A stretch of 64,000 nt of DNA from Ferruginibacter sp. (GCA_014379625.1 JACMLJ010000023.1:32274-96273), one strand, 5' to 3'. Shown: positions 53,845-63,155, numbered from the stretch's first letter. Made by a program: numbers and translations. The notes: generated by a model from the sequence alone, not told the origin.

Positions 53845-54453
53845 TTATTTAATTTGCTGTTGATATAAAACAGGATTGAGCCCCGGATCATTGTACATCT
53901 TCATTTGCCTGTACACCCGCATGTATTTGTCACCGTTCGCAATATCCTCCAGTAATTCATCGATGGCTTTTGACAGGTCATTTCTTTGTTCGATCAACAC
54001 CGCCAATTTGTCGATACACGCAATAATATGCTCTGCACCTGCATCGTCACGGTTTACTTCTACATTCATGTGATAAATTTTCAACGCAAGAATAGATAAG
54101 CGATCTATTGCCCAGGCCGGGCTTTCGGTGTTAATACTGGCAGTTGCTTTGGGTTGTACACCTGCGTATTGCTTTAAAAAATAGCTATCAATAAATTCAA
54201 CCATATCAGTCCTTGCCTGGTTGGATGCATCAATTCTTCTTTTTAATGCGAGCCCTTCCACAGGATCAATACCGGGGTTGCGCACAATATCCTCCAGGTG
54301 CCATTGTACGGTATCTACCCAATTTTTTGCATACAATAAATGTTCAATGCTATCTGCCGGGTATGGGTTATGGATGGCGGCATCCACCTCATCAGCAACA
54401 TGATAATCCTGTATGCATTTATCAAAAATATCGTTACAAAAGCTACTTATCAT
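53845..54453 (-). CDS. DUF4254 protein
   Basis: 202 residues, helical, no signal peptide. Conserved parts are IEHLLYAKNWVDTVQWHLEDIVRNP, KRRIDASNQARTDMVEFID and SPAWAIDRLSILALKIYHM. The family is unassigned. Start ATG at 54453 (MISSFCNDIFDK), 13 bases after the permease stop. Its TAA is followed at once, in the same frame, by the TTG start of the glycosyltransferase, so the two proteins are probably made in coupled fashion and work together, perhaps in envelope glycan assembly. Confidence 0.85.
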   Translation of the reverse strand: MISSFCNDIFDKCIQDYHVADEVDAAIHNPYPADSIEHLLYAKNWVDTVQWHLEDIVRNPGIDPVEGLALKRRIDASNQARTDMVEFIDSYFLKQYAGVQPKATASINTESPAWAIDRLSILALKIYHMNVEVNRDDAGAEHIIACIDKLAVLIEQRNDLSKAIDELLEDIANGDKYMRVYRQMKMYNDPGLNPVLYQQQIK

Positions 54454-54466
54454 AAACAAAAAGATG

Positions 54467-55891
54467 CTAGGCGGTTGATTTTTTATTCCTGACTGCAAGA
54501 TAATACAAAGGAATACCAATCAGTGTAATGATCAGTCCGGGCCATGTAAACTGTGGCTTATATAATATCAGTAATGTACAAAAACTAATTCCCATTAAAA
54601 TGTAAATTATAGGAAGTACCGGGTAGCCGAATGCTTTGTAGGGCCTGTCTGCATCGGGATATTTTTTGCGTAAAATAAAAATGCCCGCGATGGTTAGTAC
54701 ATAAAAGATTACTACAATAAAAGACACCATGTCGAGCAGGTCGCCATACCTTCCGCTCAGGCATAGGGCAGAAGCCATGGCACACTGTATCCACAAAGCC
54801 CATTCGGGTACAATGTTCTTATTGAGCTTACCCGCCTGTTTAAAAAATAATTTATCGTTCGCCATGGTATAATACACCCTTGCGCCTGCCAGTATCAATC
54901 CGTTGTTGCAACCAAAAGTGGATATCATGATCATTACCGCAATGATGATAGTACCACTGCTCCCAAATATGGCTTCAGATGCACTGAGTGCAACCCGGTT
55001 ATCTTTTGCAAAAGCCAGTTCATTCAGGGGTACGGTAGCAAGGTACACCACATTGGTGAGGATATAAATCACCGTCACTATCAAAGTACCAAAAAATAAA
55101 CTCAGCCCTATATTTCTTTTTGGGTTTTTTATTTCGCCTGCTATAAAAGTTACATTGTTCCAGGCATCGCTGCTGAATATGCTGCCTACCATGGCACTTG
55201 CCATTGCACCTAATGCCGCGCCTTTTAACAGTGGTTCAAAATTAATGGCTCCATCCGTTTTTGACAGCCGCTGCATTGTCCATGGGTTTTGCCAGTTAGC
55301 CTGCCACACATCCCAGTTAAACGCGATAAAACCCGCTATGATCAGGCCGAAAAGCGATAACAATTTAGTGGATGTAAAAATGGTTTGAATGACCTTTCCC
55401 CATTGGATACCCTTTGTATTAATAAAGGTTAATAATATAATCAATACGATCGCCACTAGTTGTGCGTAGTGAATGGTTAAACCAAATAAAGGAAAAGTAT
55501 TTACATCTTCCCAGGCTAAACTTGGAAAAAAATAACCGGCGAATTTAGCGAAGCCAACCGCTACCGCCGCGATAGTGCCTGTTTGAATGACGGCAAAAAA
55601 ACTCCAGCCATATAAAAACCCGATCAATGGGTTGTAAGCCTCTTTCAGGTATACGTACTGGCCGCCGGCCTTGGGGTACATCGCACTCAGTTCTCCGTAA
55701 CTCAGTGCAGCAGTTAAAGTCATAAAGCCGGTAATCAGCCAGGCAGCCAGTAACCAGCCTGCGCTGCCCACATCTTTAAGCATATCGGCACTTACAATAA
55801 ATATCCCGGAGCCAATCATAGAGCCTGCCACGATCATAGTGGCATCAAACAAACTGAGTGATGGTTTAAAGGAGGTATCCTGTTCTGTCAT
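54467..55891 (-). CDS. APC-family amino acid permease
   Basis: 474 residues with about 12 helices. First-helix signature FDATMIVAGSMIGSGIFIVSADML, then GWLLAAWLITGFMTLTAALSYGELSAMYPKAGGQYVYLKEAYNPLIGFLYGW, typical of the LAT/amino-acid antiporter branch. VFILRKKYPDADRPYKAFGYPVLPII-like sequence (IFILRKKYPDADRPYKAFGYP) marks the C-terminal part. Substrate unknown. First gene of a run that includes DUF4254, GT9 and asparaginase on the same strand, after a terminator at 55943. Confidence 0.92.
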   Translation of the reverse strand: MTEQDTSFKPSLSLFDATMIVAGSMIGSGIFIVSADMLKDVGSAGWLLAAWLITGFMTLTAALSYGELSAMYPKAGGQYVYLKEAYNPLIGFLYGWSFFAVIQTGTIAAVAVGFAKFAGYFFPSLAWEDVNTFPLFGLTIHYAQLVAIVLIILLTFINTKGIQWGKVIQTIFTSTKLLSLFGLIIAGFIAFNWDVWQANWQNPWTMQRLSKTDGAINFEPLLKGAALGAMASAMVGSIFSSDAWNNVTFIAGEIKNPKRNIGLSLFFGTLIVTVIYILTNVVYLATVPLNELAFAKDNRVALSASEAIFGSSGTIIIAVMIMISTFGCNNGLILAGARVYYTMANDKLFFKQAGKLNKNIVPEWALWIQCAMASALCLSGRYGDLLDMVSFIVVIFYVLTIAGIFILRKKYPDADRPYKAFGYPVLPIIYILMGISFCTLLILYKPQFTWPGLIITLIGIPLYYLAVRNKKSTA

Positions 55892-55942
55892 AGTCGGTAT
55901 ATTAAATTAGCATTGGTTGGTTAAAAAAGAACGGGCATAAAA

Positions 55943-55965
55943 AATCCCGTAGGAGAAACGGGATT
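55943..55965 (-). terminator. Terminator of the OmpH-like gene
   Basis: 8-bp stem AATCCCGT/ACGGGATT with loop AGGAGAA, followed by T on the minus strand, about 130 bases beyond the stop at 56095. Confidence 0.8.
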
Positions 55966-56019
55966 GAAGATATATAAATTGATTGAATTATTATGAAAAT
56001 AGGGTGGTCATCCCAGGCG

Positions 56020-56086
56020 AAGATTGCCAATCTTGGGAAGTAGTTTTTGAAATCATTAATAGAATTTACAAAGGTTGGCAGCCTTT
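56020..56086. repeat. Pair of related palindromes
   Basis: AAGATTGCCAATCTT (56020-56034) is a perfect odd palindrome, and AAAGGTTGGCAGCCTTT (56070-56086) is one with a single G-T wobble. Both are followed by GGAAG-like bases. REP-like; no coding role. Confidence 0.55.
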
Positions 56087-56094
56087 GGAAGGTG

Positions 56095-56694
56095 CTATTT
56101 CATTTTACTATTGAGGCCCTTAACAATTTCCGAAGTTATATTTAATGAAGAATCCTTGTAAAGAAAGTAATCAAGGCCCGTGCCTGTTGTAAAAATTAGT
56201 GTAAACTTTTTTTCTTTATTATATTCATTCATAAAATCCTTTAATTTACCCTGCATATCTTCCATAATCCTTGCCCCCTTTTCCGCCAGTTTCTGACTTT
56301 TCAGTTGTTTGGCCTGCTCAATTTCCTGTTGCTGCTGTCCCAGTTTTTCCTGGAAAGCTTCTGCCTCCTGCTGGGTAATTGAATTTCCTTTTTTTAAGAA
56401 ATTATCTCTTAAAGCAGTCAGTTGATGATAAGAATTTTCATATTCATTTGTAATCAGTTTTTGTTCTGCCTCCAGTTCCTTTTTTCGTTGCCGGATAAAA
56501 GCAACATTATTATTCAATGAATCTAATTCTACATATGCAATTACAATTCTTCTGCCAAATGAAGTATCGCGGGTATCAAAATTTACAGCCGCATTATTTT
56601 TTGGTACAGCTTTTCCACCCGAGAAATGCAGGTAATATAAAAAAGCCACCGCAATCAATAACACCAGGTTTAATACAATGGAAAATTGTTTCAT
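56095..56694 (-). CDS. OmpH/Skp-family periplasmic chaperone
   Basis: 199 residues. N-terminal hydrophobic segment (FSIVLNLVLLIAVAFLYYLHF), then RIVIAYVELDSLNNN, the OmpH start strand, and a long coiled-coil arm (RQRKKELEAEQKLITNEYENSYHQL; QEKLGQQQQEIEQAKQLKSQKLAEKG), closing with YNKEKKFTLIFTTGTGLDYFLYKD. Skp-like trimers hold outer-membrane proteins in the periplasm. The N-terminus looks uncleaved, so it may be anchored. Followed by a terminator at 55943. Confidence 0.88.
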   Translation of the reverse strand: MKQFSIVLNLVLLIAVAFLYYLHFSGGKAVPKNNAAVNFDTRDTSFGRRIVIAYVELDSLNNNVAFIRQRKKELEAEQKLITNEYENSYHQLTALRDNFLKKGNSITQQEAEAFQEKLGQQQQEIEQAKQLKSQKLAEKGARIMEDMQGKLKDFMNEYNKEKKFTLIFTTGTGLDYFLYKDSSLNITSEIVKGLNSKMK

Positions 56695-57105
56695 GCTTTA
56701 TTTATTGTATGCGGCAAGGTAGTCAGAAACGAAGACGTTGCAATAAATATACGGGAAGTTTTAGGAAAGGGTTAACAGCGGCCCATCACCATTAACCAGC
56801 TTGCTTCTCAAAGGCTCTGCTGAAGCTTCTTTCAGAATGGAAGGGATCGATAGCGCTGGCTTTTGGGTGCTTGCATCTTTTGCACAATTTGTATCAAAAA
56901 TCTACTTTTTTCGGGCAATTGTTCAAGTTTTGCCAGCCTGTTTTTGTTACTAAGCCGCATATAAATTTGTGTCATCTGTATAGTAATGATTTAAATTTGA
57001 AGGAAAATTGGTGACAGTGTTGACTAATTTCAGGATCAGTTATTTTTCCGGAAATTTGAAGATGCCATTTATTTTTTTTACTTTGTCAGTACTAAAAATT
57101 GTTTT
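56695..57105. other. Spacer between OmpH-like and small membrane-protein genes
   Basis: 411 bases between divergent genes. TAAATTTG at 56972-56979 fits a -7 box on the plus strand, but the nearest TTTTTG is 25 bases upstream, too far for a -33 element. No gene seen. Confidence 0.35.
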
Positions 57106-57348
57106 ATGGAAAAAATAAAATGGCCTGTTATCATCGTCACTGCATACGCATTTTTTTACCAACTTACCCCGTATATTGGATTTTCAGACATAGCAATCAT
57201 GACAATGTTTATGACATCGCCAATACCAGTAATTTGGATGGCCTATAAAATATTAAAAACCGGCAAATCCTCCCAACGAAGTTTTGATGTGTATTTTTAT
57301 GAAGATATGGATTATAAATGCAATAAGGCAACTGGTGTTGATGGATGA
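57106..57348 (+). CDS. Small membrane protein of unknown function
   Basis: 80 residues: two hydrophobic segments (WPVIIVTAYAFFYQLTPYIGF and IAIMTMFMTSPIPVIWMAYKIL) followed by a soluble tail with acidic and aromatic residues (FDVYFYEDMDYKCNK). ATG at 57106. Such tiny two-helix proteins are common in Bacteroidota. I do not recognise a family. Shares a bidirectional terminator with dnaK. Confidence 0.65.
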   Translation: MEKIKWPVIIVTAYAFFYQLTPYIGFSDIAIMTMFMTSPIPVIWMAYKILKTGKSSQRSFDVYFYEDMDYKCNKATGVDG

Positions 57349-57440
57349 ATTTATTAACAGCTGCAATAATTTTCACGACATGTATTTTTATAAATGACAT
57401 CTTCAAAAAAAGATTTCGCCATAAAAAAATACAAAGAAAA

Positions 57441-57468
57441 AAAACCGCAACATCACTGTTGCGGTTTT
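57441..57468. terminator. Bidirectional terminator between dnaK and the small membrane gene
   Basis: Perfect 12-bp stem AAAACCGCAACA/TGTTGCGGTTTT with a TCAC loop. T tracts follow on both strands. It lies 22 bases from the dnaK stop. Confidence 0.9.
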
Positions 57469-57489
57469 TTAAATACTATTTTTAAAAGC

Positions 57490-59406
57490 TTATTTCACCT
57501 CTTCAAACTCGGCATCCGTTACATTCTCAGCGTGATCTCCCTGACCCTGCTGCGCACCATTTGCATCACCTTGTGGTTGTTGCGGGCCGCCGGTTTCACC
57601 TGCCTGGGTTGCTTTGTACATTTCTTCGCTGGCTGCTGTCCATGCTGCGTTCATTTCTGCCACTGCCGGATCTATGGCTGCAATATCCTGAAGTTTGTGT
57701 GCTTCTTTCAATTTGCTTAAAGCAGCTTCAATCGGGGCTTTTTTATCTGCGCTGATCTTATCCCCGTATTCCTTTAATTGTTTTTCCGTCTGGAATATTA
57801 AACTATCCGCCTGGTTTATTTTTTCTATTTTTTCTTTTTCAAGCTTATCACTTTCTTCGTTGGCCTTGGCTTCATTTCTCATTTTTTCGATCTCCTCTTT
57901 ACTTAAGCCACTTCCTGCTTCAATACGGATATTGTGGCTTTTGCCGGTGCCTTTATCCTTAGCCGTTACATGCAATATGCCATTGGCATCAATATCAAAA
58001 GTAACTTCTACCTGAGGAACACCCCGTGGCGCCGGTGGTATGCCATCTAAATTAAATGTACCCAAACTTTTGTTTTGAGTAGCCAATGGCCTTTCGCCCT
58101 GCAATACATGAATTTGTACACCGGGCTGGTTATCACTTGCAGTGCTAAAGGTTTCAGACTTCTTGGTTGGTATGGTAGTATTGCTTTCAATCAGGCGTGT
58201 CATTACGCCACCCATGGTTTCGATACCGAGGCTCAACGGAGTTACATCCAGCAACAATACGTCTTTAACATCGCCGGATAATACTCCTCCCTGTATAGCA
58301 GCACCTATCGCTACCACTTCATCAGGGTTAACACTACGGTTTGGCTTTTTACCAAAGAATTTTTCTACAATTTCCTGCACTTTGGGTATACGGGTACTAC
58401 CACCCACTAAAATAACTTCGTTGATATCGTTGATACTTACCCCTGCATCTTTTAATGCCAGTTCGCATGGCTTCAAACATCTCGCAAATAAATTATCAGC
58501 CAGTTTTTCAAACTGCGCCCTTGTTAATTTTTTCACCAAATGTTTAGGCACCCCATCTACGGCGGTTACATAAGGCAGGTTAATTTCTGTTTCGGAAGAA
58601 GAAGACAATTCCACTTTTGCTTTTTCAGCAGCTTCCTTTAAGCGCTGCCATGCCATCGGGTCTTTGCGCAAATCGATTGCTTCATCTTTTTTAAATTCTT
58701 CAGCTAACCAATCCATCAGCACTTTATCAAAATCATCACCACCCAAATGTGTATCACCATTGGTGCTTTTCACTTCAAAAACTCCTTCGCCCAGTTCAAG
58801 AATAGAGATATCAAAAGTACCACCACCCAAATCAAATACTGCGATTTTCTGATCCTGGTGTTTTTTATCCAAACCATAGGCAAGCGCTGCCGCGGTTGGT
58901 TCATTGATAATACGACGCACATTCAACCCTGCAATTTCACCGGCCTCTTTAGTAGCCTGGCGTTGGGCATCATTAAAATAGGCGGGCACGGTAACTACTG
59001 CTTCCGTTACTTCCTGGCCCAGGTAATCCTCCGCAGTTTTCTTCATCTTCTGCAATATCATGGCACTTATTTCCTGCGGTGTATATAGCCTGCCATCTAT
59101 GTCAATACGAACTGTATCATTGTCACCTTTTACTACTTTGTAGCTGCTGTGGTTTACATCTTCTGTCACTTCATTCCACTTATGCCCCATAAAACGCTTC
59201 ACACTCATAATGGTGTTTTGCGGATTGGTTATAGCCTGGCGTTTTGCAGGATCACCCACTTTACGCTCGCCATTTTTAAGAAATGCAACAATGGAAGGTG
59301 TTGTACGGCGGCCTTCATCGTTAGCAATTACTACCGGCTCGTTGCCTTCCATTACAGATACGCAGCTATTGGTAGTTCCAAGATCTATCCCAATTATCTT
59401 TCCCAT
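57490..59406 (-). CDS. dnaK: Chaperone DnaK (Hsp70)
   Basis: 638 residues. Nucleotide-binding domain with [45 protein letters not shown] sequence ([17 protein letters not shown]), and [10 protein letters not shown]. The substrate-binding domain starts [14 protein letters not shown] and ends with a Gly/Gln-rich tail and DAEFEEVK. Cytoplasmic ATP-driven folding chaperone. Monocistronic: no grpE or dnaJ is adjacent. I see no CIRCE element in the 59407-59663 spacer, which otherwise holds only a GGGAGGGAGGGA stretch. Confidence 0.97.
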   Translation of the reverse strand: MGKIIGIDLGTTNSCVSVMEGNEPVVIANDEGRRTTPSIVAFLKNGERKVGDPAKRQAITNPQNTIMSVKRFMGHKWNEVTEDVNHSSYKVVKGDNDTVRIDIDGRLYTPQEISAMILQKMKKTAEDYLGQEVTEAVVTVPAYFNDAQRQATKEAGEIAGLNVRRIINEPTAAALAYGLDKKHQDQKIAVFDLGGGTFDISILELGEGVFEVKSTNGDTHLGGDDFDKVLMDWLAEEFKKDEAIDLRKDPMAWQRLKEAAEKAKVELSSSSETEINLPYVTAVDGVPKHLVKKLTRAQFEKLADNLFARCLKPCELALKDAGVSINDINEVILVGGSTRIPKVQEIVEKFFGKKPNRSVNPDEVVAIGAAIQGGVLSGDVKDVLLLDVTPLSLGIETMGGVMTRLIESNTTIPTKKSETFSTASDNQPGVQIHVLQGERPLATQNKSLGTFNLDGIPPAPRGVPQVEVTFDIDANGILHVTAKDKGTGKSHNIRIEAGSGLSKEEIEKMRNEAKANEESDKLEKEKIEKINQADSLIFQTEKQLKEYGDKISADKKAPIEAALSKLKEAHKLQDIAAIDPAVAEMNAAWTAASEEMYKATQAGETGGPQQPQGDANGAQQGQGDHAENVTDAEFEEVK

Positions 59407-59663
59407 GATTAATTTATTTTATTGTTCGTGGTATTTAGTCAATGATTGTGCCATAAGGATTTAGGGTGAAAAAATGGCAGGGAGGGAGGGAACTGTGCCC
59501 TCAGCCATTGAATGGGACTTATTCGAAGGCCCTGTTTCGCCTCCTCTCCGGAAGGCAGGCCTTCAAATAAAATCCATCTAAAGTGAAAAGTATTTTATCC
59601 AATTGATGGTTTACCGTCAACATCACCATAAATAAACACCCCCTTATCAAAAAGAGTAACTAC

Positions 59664-60164
59664 TTAAGTGCTTTCGTTGGGAAACAGGGGATCCTTTACT
59701 TTAAATGTGTAATGCTTCTGGCTTAAGTAACTAAAACTGATAACAATCACAGTCGTAATCAGCTTTGATATGGTTGGGTAAATATGAAAATATTCTACCA
59801 ATAATTTTAAAAAACAATAATTAAGTAAAAGATTCATCATTACAATTACAAAATACCGGAATAATTGAACATGCCCTTTTATAGTTGAGTCTGTCCATAC
59901 TATATATTTCGACAGCAGGAACCCGACAGGAAAAGTTATACAAAAAGAAAATAAAAATGCCGCGATATGTGGCTGAAAAGCAATAAGTCCCAATTCTACA
60001 ACTTGCTTGCGGAATACAAAATTGTAAAGAATAAAAAACAGGGAGATATCGAGCACTACATTTGCCCCACCGCAGGCTGCATATCGAAAAGTATTCAATG
60101 GCATCAGCCTTTTAAAAGGAGGATAAAAAAAATCAATCAGTGTTATAATGCCCTGTTTAATCAT
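59664..60164 (-). CDS. GtrA-family membrane protein
   Basis: 166 residues with four helices (FRYAACGGANVVLDISLFFILYNFVF; HIAAFLFSFCITFPVGFLLSKYIVW; LFRYFVIVMMNLLLNYCFLKLL; ISKLITTVIVISFSYLSQKHYTF). The SKYIVWTDS and SQKHYTFK motifs are typical of GtrA/DPMS-type proteins, thought to move polyprenyl-linked sugars across the membrane or to modify surface glycans. I start at the ATG at 60164. A TTG six codons earlier (60182) is less likely. Confidence 0.87.
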   Translation of the reverse strand: MIKQGIITLIDFFYPPFKRLMPLNTFRYAACGGANVVLDISLFFILYNFVFRKQVVELGLIAFQPHIAAFLFSFCITFPVGFLLSKYIVWTDSTIKGHVQLFRYFVIVMMNLLLNYCFLKLLVEYFHIYPTISKLITTVIVISFSYLSQKHYTFKVKDPLFPNEST

Positions 60165-60215
60165 TCGTGAAAATAGCTGCAAAGTTAAATTAATTCCACC
60201 TGCTTATACTATCAA

Positions 60216-60247
60216 AAAAAATATCCTGCAGGAGCAGGATATTTTTT
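60216..60247 (-). terminator. Terminator of the outer-membrane barrel gene
   Basis: 13-bp A/T-extended stem (AAAAAATATCCTG/CAGGATATTTTTT region) with loop CAGGAG and T-rich tail on the minus strand, 27 bases past the stop at 60274. Confidence 0.85.
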
Positions 60248-60273
60248 GAATGCTAACTTTCAAGTATCAAAAA

Positions 60274-60792
60274 TCAGAACGTGTAACGTGCGGCAATGCC
60301 ACCAAAATCTCCACCAAAGCCATGATACCTTTCGTTTCCAAAATCATAAGATGGCTGCCAGTCGGCTGACAGGTTAAGCGGGATATTCTTGAATTTATAA
60401 TCCAAACCTATCACGCCGTCTAAACCTGCTGAAACATAACTTCCCTTTCCATCTCTGATATCATTGTAATACTTATCATTATAAAAGCCAACATGAACAC
60501 CTGGCCCTACGTACCATTTTAACCCTGGAGCGGCCGGAATATCCCAATGAAATTCAAGCAAACCGGTAGCCCTTCCACCCCTTTCCCAGGCATAGCCCAA
60601 TGCTTCCAGTGCAATGGCTTTATTGACAAAATGCTTAATGGTAACAGCCGCACCCCCTGAGCCCGGATAAACCTTAACACCCAAGGCGGTAGTGTAACTC
60701 GAAGAATTAAACGACCGGCTTTTTTGCGCCGAAGCATGCGAAACAACCAATACAGAAATAACTGCAGCCACAAAGAATTGTTTTTTCATCAT
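60274..60792 (-). CDS. Small outer-membrane beta-barrel protein
   Basis: 172 residues. Signal peptide VAAVISVLVVSHASAQ, then short amphipathic strands (ALGVKVYPGSGGAAVTIKHFVN, KWYVGPGVHVGFYND, SYVSAGLDGVIGLDYKF, LNLSADWQPSYDF) ending in GGIAARYTF, the C-terminal Phe expected for BAM-inserted barrels. OmpA/OprF-like eight-strand architecture is likely. Function unknown. Its upstream region holds a 53-bp direct repeat. Confidence 0.82.
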   Translation of the reverse strand: MMKKQFFVAAVISVLVVSHASAQKSRSFNSSSYTTALGVKVYPGSGGAAVTIKHFVNKAIALEALGYAWERGGRATGLLEFHWDIPAAPGLKWYVGPGVHVGFYNDKYYNDIRDGKGSYVSAGLDGVIGLDYKFKNIPLNLSADWQPSYDFGNERYHGFGGDFGGIAARYTF

Positions 60793-60841
60793 ATCATTTT
60801 TTTAGTTCAAAAAACAATCTCGTAAAAACCGTGCCAAAGAG

Positions 60842-61039
60842 CTAAATTAACCGGAGCGATTAAAACTAACAGAAGAACCTGAATTTCAAATGTGAAAATG
60901 AGAAAATTTGAAAATGACTCAATGCCAGAGTGCGACACTGCATCAAAAAAATGACAACTTGTTACCAGTTTTTTTCGCTGTGACGCCTAAATTAACCGGA
61001 GCGATTAAAAATAACAGAAGAACCTGAATTTCAAATGTG
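60842..61039. repeat. 53-bp direct repeat upstream of the barrel gene
   Basis: 60842-60894 and 60987-61039 differ at one base (TAAAACTAAC against TAAAAATAAC) and are 145 bases apart. Each begins CTAAATTAACCGGAGCGATT and ends CAAATGTG. The near identity points to recent duplication or to selection on a regulatory element. Confidence 0.85.
60888..60919. repeat. Octamer array, 4 units
   Basis: AAATGTGA AAATGAGA AAATTTGA AAATGACT, 8-bp period, beginning inside the first copy of the 53-bp repeat. The complement of the array at 44465-44496 has similar units. Confidence 0.65.
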
Positions 61040-61122
61040 CAATACTGCTCAAGAGACAAAACAGTGAACGGTTTAGATTGGAAAAGTCGCTAATTCACCC
61101 TTTGCTAAGTAGAATAGAAAGC

Positions 61123-61199
61123 ATACATTATTTTGATCCTGCTATAAAGCAGGCTGTCCGAAGACCTCCCCTTCAGGGGCCGGGGGCAAAATCTTGTAT
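61123..61199 (+). repeat. 77-bp dispersed repeat with conserved stem-loop, copy 2
   Basis: Plus-strand partner of the copy at 6354-6430. Stem-loop CCTGCT-ATAA-AGCAGG (61138-61153), GC-rich core CTCCCCTTCAGGGGCCGGGG, and imperfect 13-bp inverted ends (ATACATTATTTTG / CAAAATCTTGTAT). The stem differs from copy 1 by an A-T pair turned to T-A. Confidence 0.8.
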
Positions 61200-61303
61200 T
61201 ATTGGCAGTTTTTTCTGCCCAACGCCTAAAATCAAATGCCTAATCGGTTCATAAAACCAGTTGCCATTGCCCCAATCAGGTACCAAGTATCACCCAATCA
61301 ATT

Positions 61304-61333
61304 ATCCAGTATCCAGTACCAGGTATCCGGTAT
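61304..61333. repeat. Heptamer array, 4 units plus
   Basis: ATCCAGT ATCCAGT ACCAGGT ATCCGGT ATC, ending at the stop codon of the ABC-F gene. The complement is the GGATACT word of the array at 36850-36933. Confidence 0.8.
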
Positions 61334-62959
61334 CTAACTATACAATTCCTCCTTTAATGTTTTCACCCGTTCATCCACCAGGTATTCATCATAAGTCATT
61401 AACCTGTCAATCATGCCTTTGGGTGTAATTTCAATGATCCTGTTGGCTACTGTATTCATAAACTGGTGATCGTGGGTTGTCAATAGTACTACACCCGGGA
61501 AATTCAGCATGCCGTCATTGAAAGCGGTAATACTTTCGAGGTCGAGGTGGTTAGTTGGTTCATCCAGTATTACCAGGTTAGGGTTTTGAAGCATCATTTT
61601 ACTCACCATGCACCTTACTTTTTCGCCGCCGCTCAATACGTTTGTTTTCTTCAGAATTTCATCACCGCTAAATAACATCTTGCCTAAAAAACCACGTAGA
61701 AAATCCTCATCCACATCCTTTACATAAGGGGGAACAAACTGGCGTAACCAATCCATCAGGTTAAGTGAACCGGTAAAAAATTCTGTATTATCATTGGGTA
61801 AATAAGCAGATGTAATGGTGGTTCCCCATTCATACTTTCCGTGATCCGGTAATATCCTTCCGGTGATGATCTCAAAAAATGTTGTTACTGCCAGGGGGTT
61901 TTTGCTGAGAAAAGCGATTTTTTGCCCCTTCACGATGTCGAAATTAACATTGCTGAAAAGAGGTTTGCCATCCAGCGACTTGGATAATTTTTCCACATTG
62001 AGGATTTGATTACCCACCTCCCGTTCGGGCTTAAAAATAATACCGGGATATTTTCGGTTGCTTGGCGTAATGTCTTCAAAAACTAATTTATCCAATGCCT
62101 TTTTGCGGGAAGTAGCCTGTTTTGATTTGGAAGCATTCGCACTGAACCGGGCAATAAATTCGAGCAGGTCCTTCTTCTTATCTTCCATCTTCCGGTTCTT
62201 GTCGGATGCCTGTCTTGAAGCCAGTTGAGAACTTTCGTACCAAAAAGTATAATTACCGGTATAAATTTTTATTTTTTTCTTATCCACGTCTGCCACATGC
62301 GTACACACGGCATCTAAAAAGTGACGGTCGTGACTCACCACCAGCACAATATTCTGGTAATCTGCTAAAAAGTTTTCTAACCAGCTAATTGTTTCCACAT
62401 CCAGGTTATTCGTAGGCTCATCCAATAATAATATATCAGGGTTGCCAAACAAAGCCTGCGCCAGCAATACCCTCACTTTGAGATTAGCGGCAATATCCTT
62501 CATTAATACGGAGTGCATTTCTTCCTTTACGCCCAGCTCGTTCAGGAACTGGGCAGCATCGCTTTCCGCGGTATAACCACCCATTTCGCCAAATTCATGT
62601 TCAAGTTCACCGGCTTTCATGCCATCCGCTTCGGTAAAATCCTCCTTCATGTAGAGGGCATCTTTTGCGATCATAATATCCCACATTTTTTTGTGGCCCA
62701 TCATTACTGCCTGCAGTACCGTCACTTCGTCAAACTCAAACTGGTCCTGCCTTAGGGTTGCAATACGTTCACCCGGGGTAACGTCCACCGTTCCTTTATT
62801 GGGTTCAATTTCACCATTCAGTATCTTTATAAAAGTAGACTTGCCGGCGCCGTTGGCCCCAATTACACCATAACAGTTGCCCTTGGTGAAACCAATATTT
62901 ACTTCATCGAATAGAACCCGTTTGCCATAAGCAAGGGTTACGTTATTTACACTTATCAT
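61334..62959 (-). CDS. ABC-F family ATPase, YbiT-like
   Basis: 541 residues, two ATPase domains and no membrane part, so a ribosome-associated ABC-F protein. NBD1: GVIGANGAGKSTFIKI, signature changed to IAANLKVRVLLAQALF, LLLDEPTNNLD, VSHDRHFLDAV. Linker of about 80 residues with KKKDLLEFIARFSANASKSKQATSRKK. NBD2: Walker A changed to AFLSKNPLAVTTFFEI (no GKT), signature VLSGGEKVRC, VILDEPTNHLD, TTHDHQFMNTV. So one composite site is canonical and the other is degenerate on both faces. The ATG at 62959 (MISVNNVTLAYG) is chosen. Confidence 0.93.
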   Translation of the reverse strand: MISVNNVTLAYGKRVLFDEVNIGFTKGNCYGVIGANGAGKSTFIKILNGEIEPNKGTVDVTPGERIATLRQDQFEFDEVTVLQAVMMGHKKMWDIMIAKDALYMKEDFTEADGMKAGELEHEFGEMGGYTAESDAAQFLNELGVKEEMHSVLMKDIAANLKVRVLLAQALFGNPDILLLDEPTNNLDVETISWLENFLADYQNIVLVVSHDRHFLDAVCTHVADVDKKKIKIYTGNYTFWYESSQLASRQASDKNRKMEDKKKDLLEFIARFSANASKSKQATSRKKALDKLVFEDITPSNRKYPGIIFKPEREVGNQILNVEKLSKSLDGKPLFSNVNFDIVKGQKIAFLSKNPLAVTTFFEIITGRILPDHGKYEWGTTITSAYLPNDNTEFFTGSLNLMDWLRQFVPPYVKDVDEDFLRGFLGKMLFSGDEILKKTNVLSGGEKVRCMVSKMMLQNPNLVILDEPTNHLDLESITAFNDGMLNFPGVVLLTTHDHQFMNTVANRIIEITPKGMIDRLMTYDEYLVDERVKTLKEELYS

Positions 62960-62983
62960 ATATTTAAATGGGCGCAAAGGTAA

Positions 62984-63025
62984 AGAATAATGAAGAATGA
63001 TGAATGAAGAATGAAAAATGATGAT
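62984..63025. repeat. Heptamer array, 6 units
   Basis: AGAATAA TGAAGAA TGATGAA TGAAGAA TGAAAAA TGATGAT, 7-bp period, upstream of the ABC-F gene. Confidence 0.75.
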
Positions 63026-63147
63026 TGTCGGGTGCTGTACCTTCTGTTACTGCATCTCTTTGGATAGTTTAGGTCTTCACTTTGAAGTTTGCCGAAAAAT
63101 TACCGCATCATGCTATTTACCCAAAATCAGATGTTCCTCCATTTCAT

Positions 63148-63155
63148 TATTTTTG
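63148..63155 (+). promoter_or_regulatory. Possible -7 box (TATTTTTG) directly before argS
   Basis: TAnnTTTG match ending four bases before the argS ATG, with the same layout as before psuK. The transcript would be leaderless or nearly so. No clear -33 box. Confidence 0.4.

Noticed and set aside
59407..59663. CIRCE element before dnaK
   Set aside because: No TTAGCACTC/GAGTGCTAA inverted repeat is present in the spacer.
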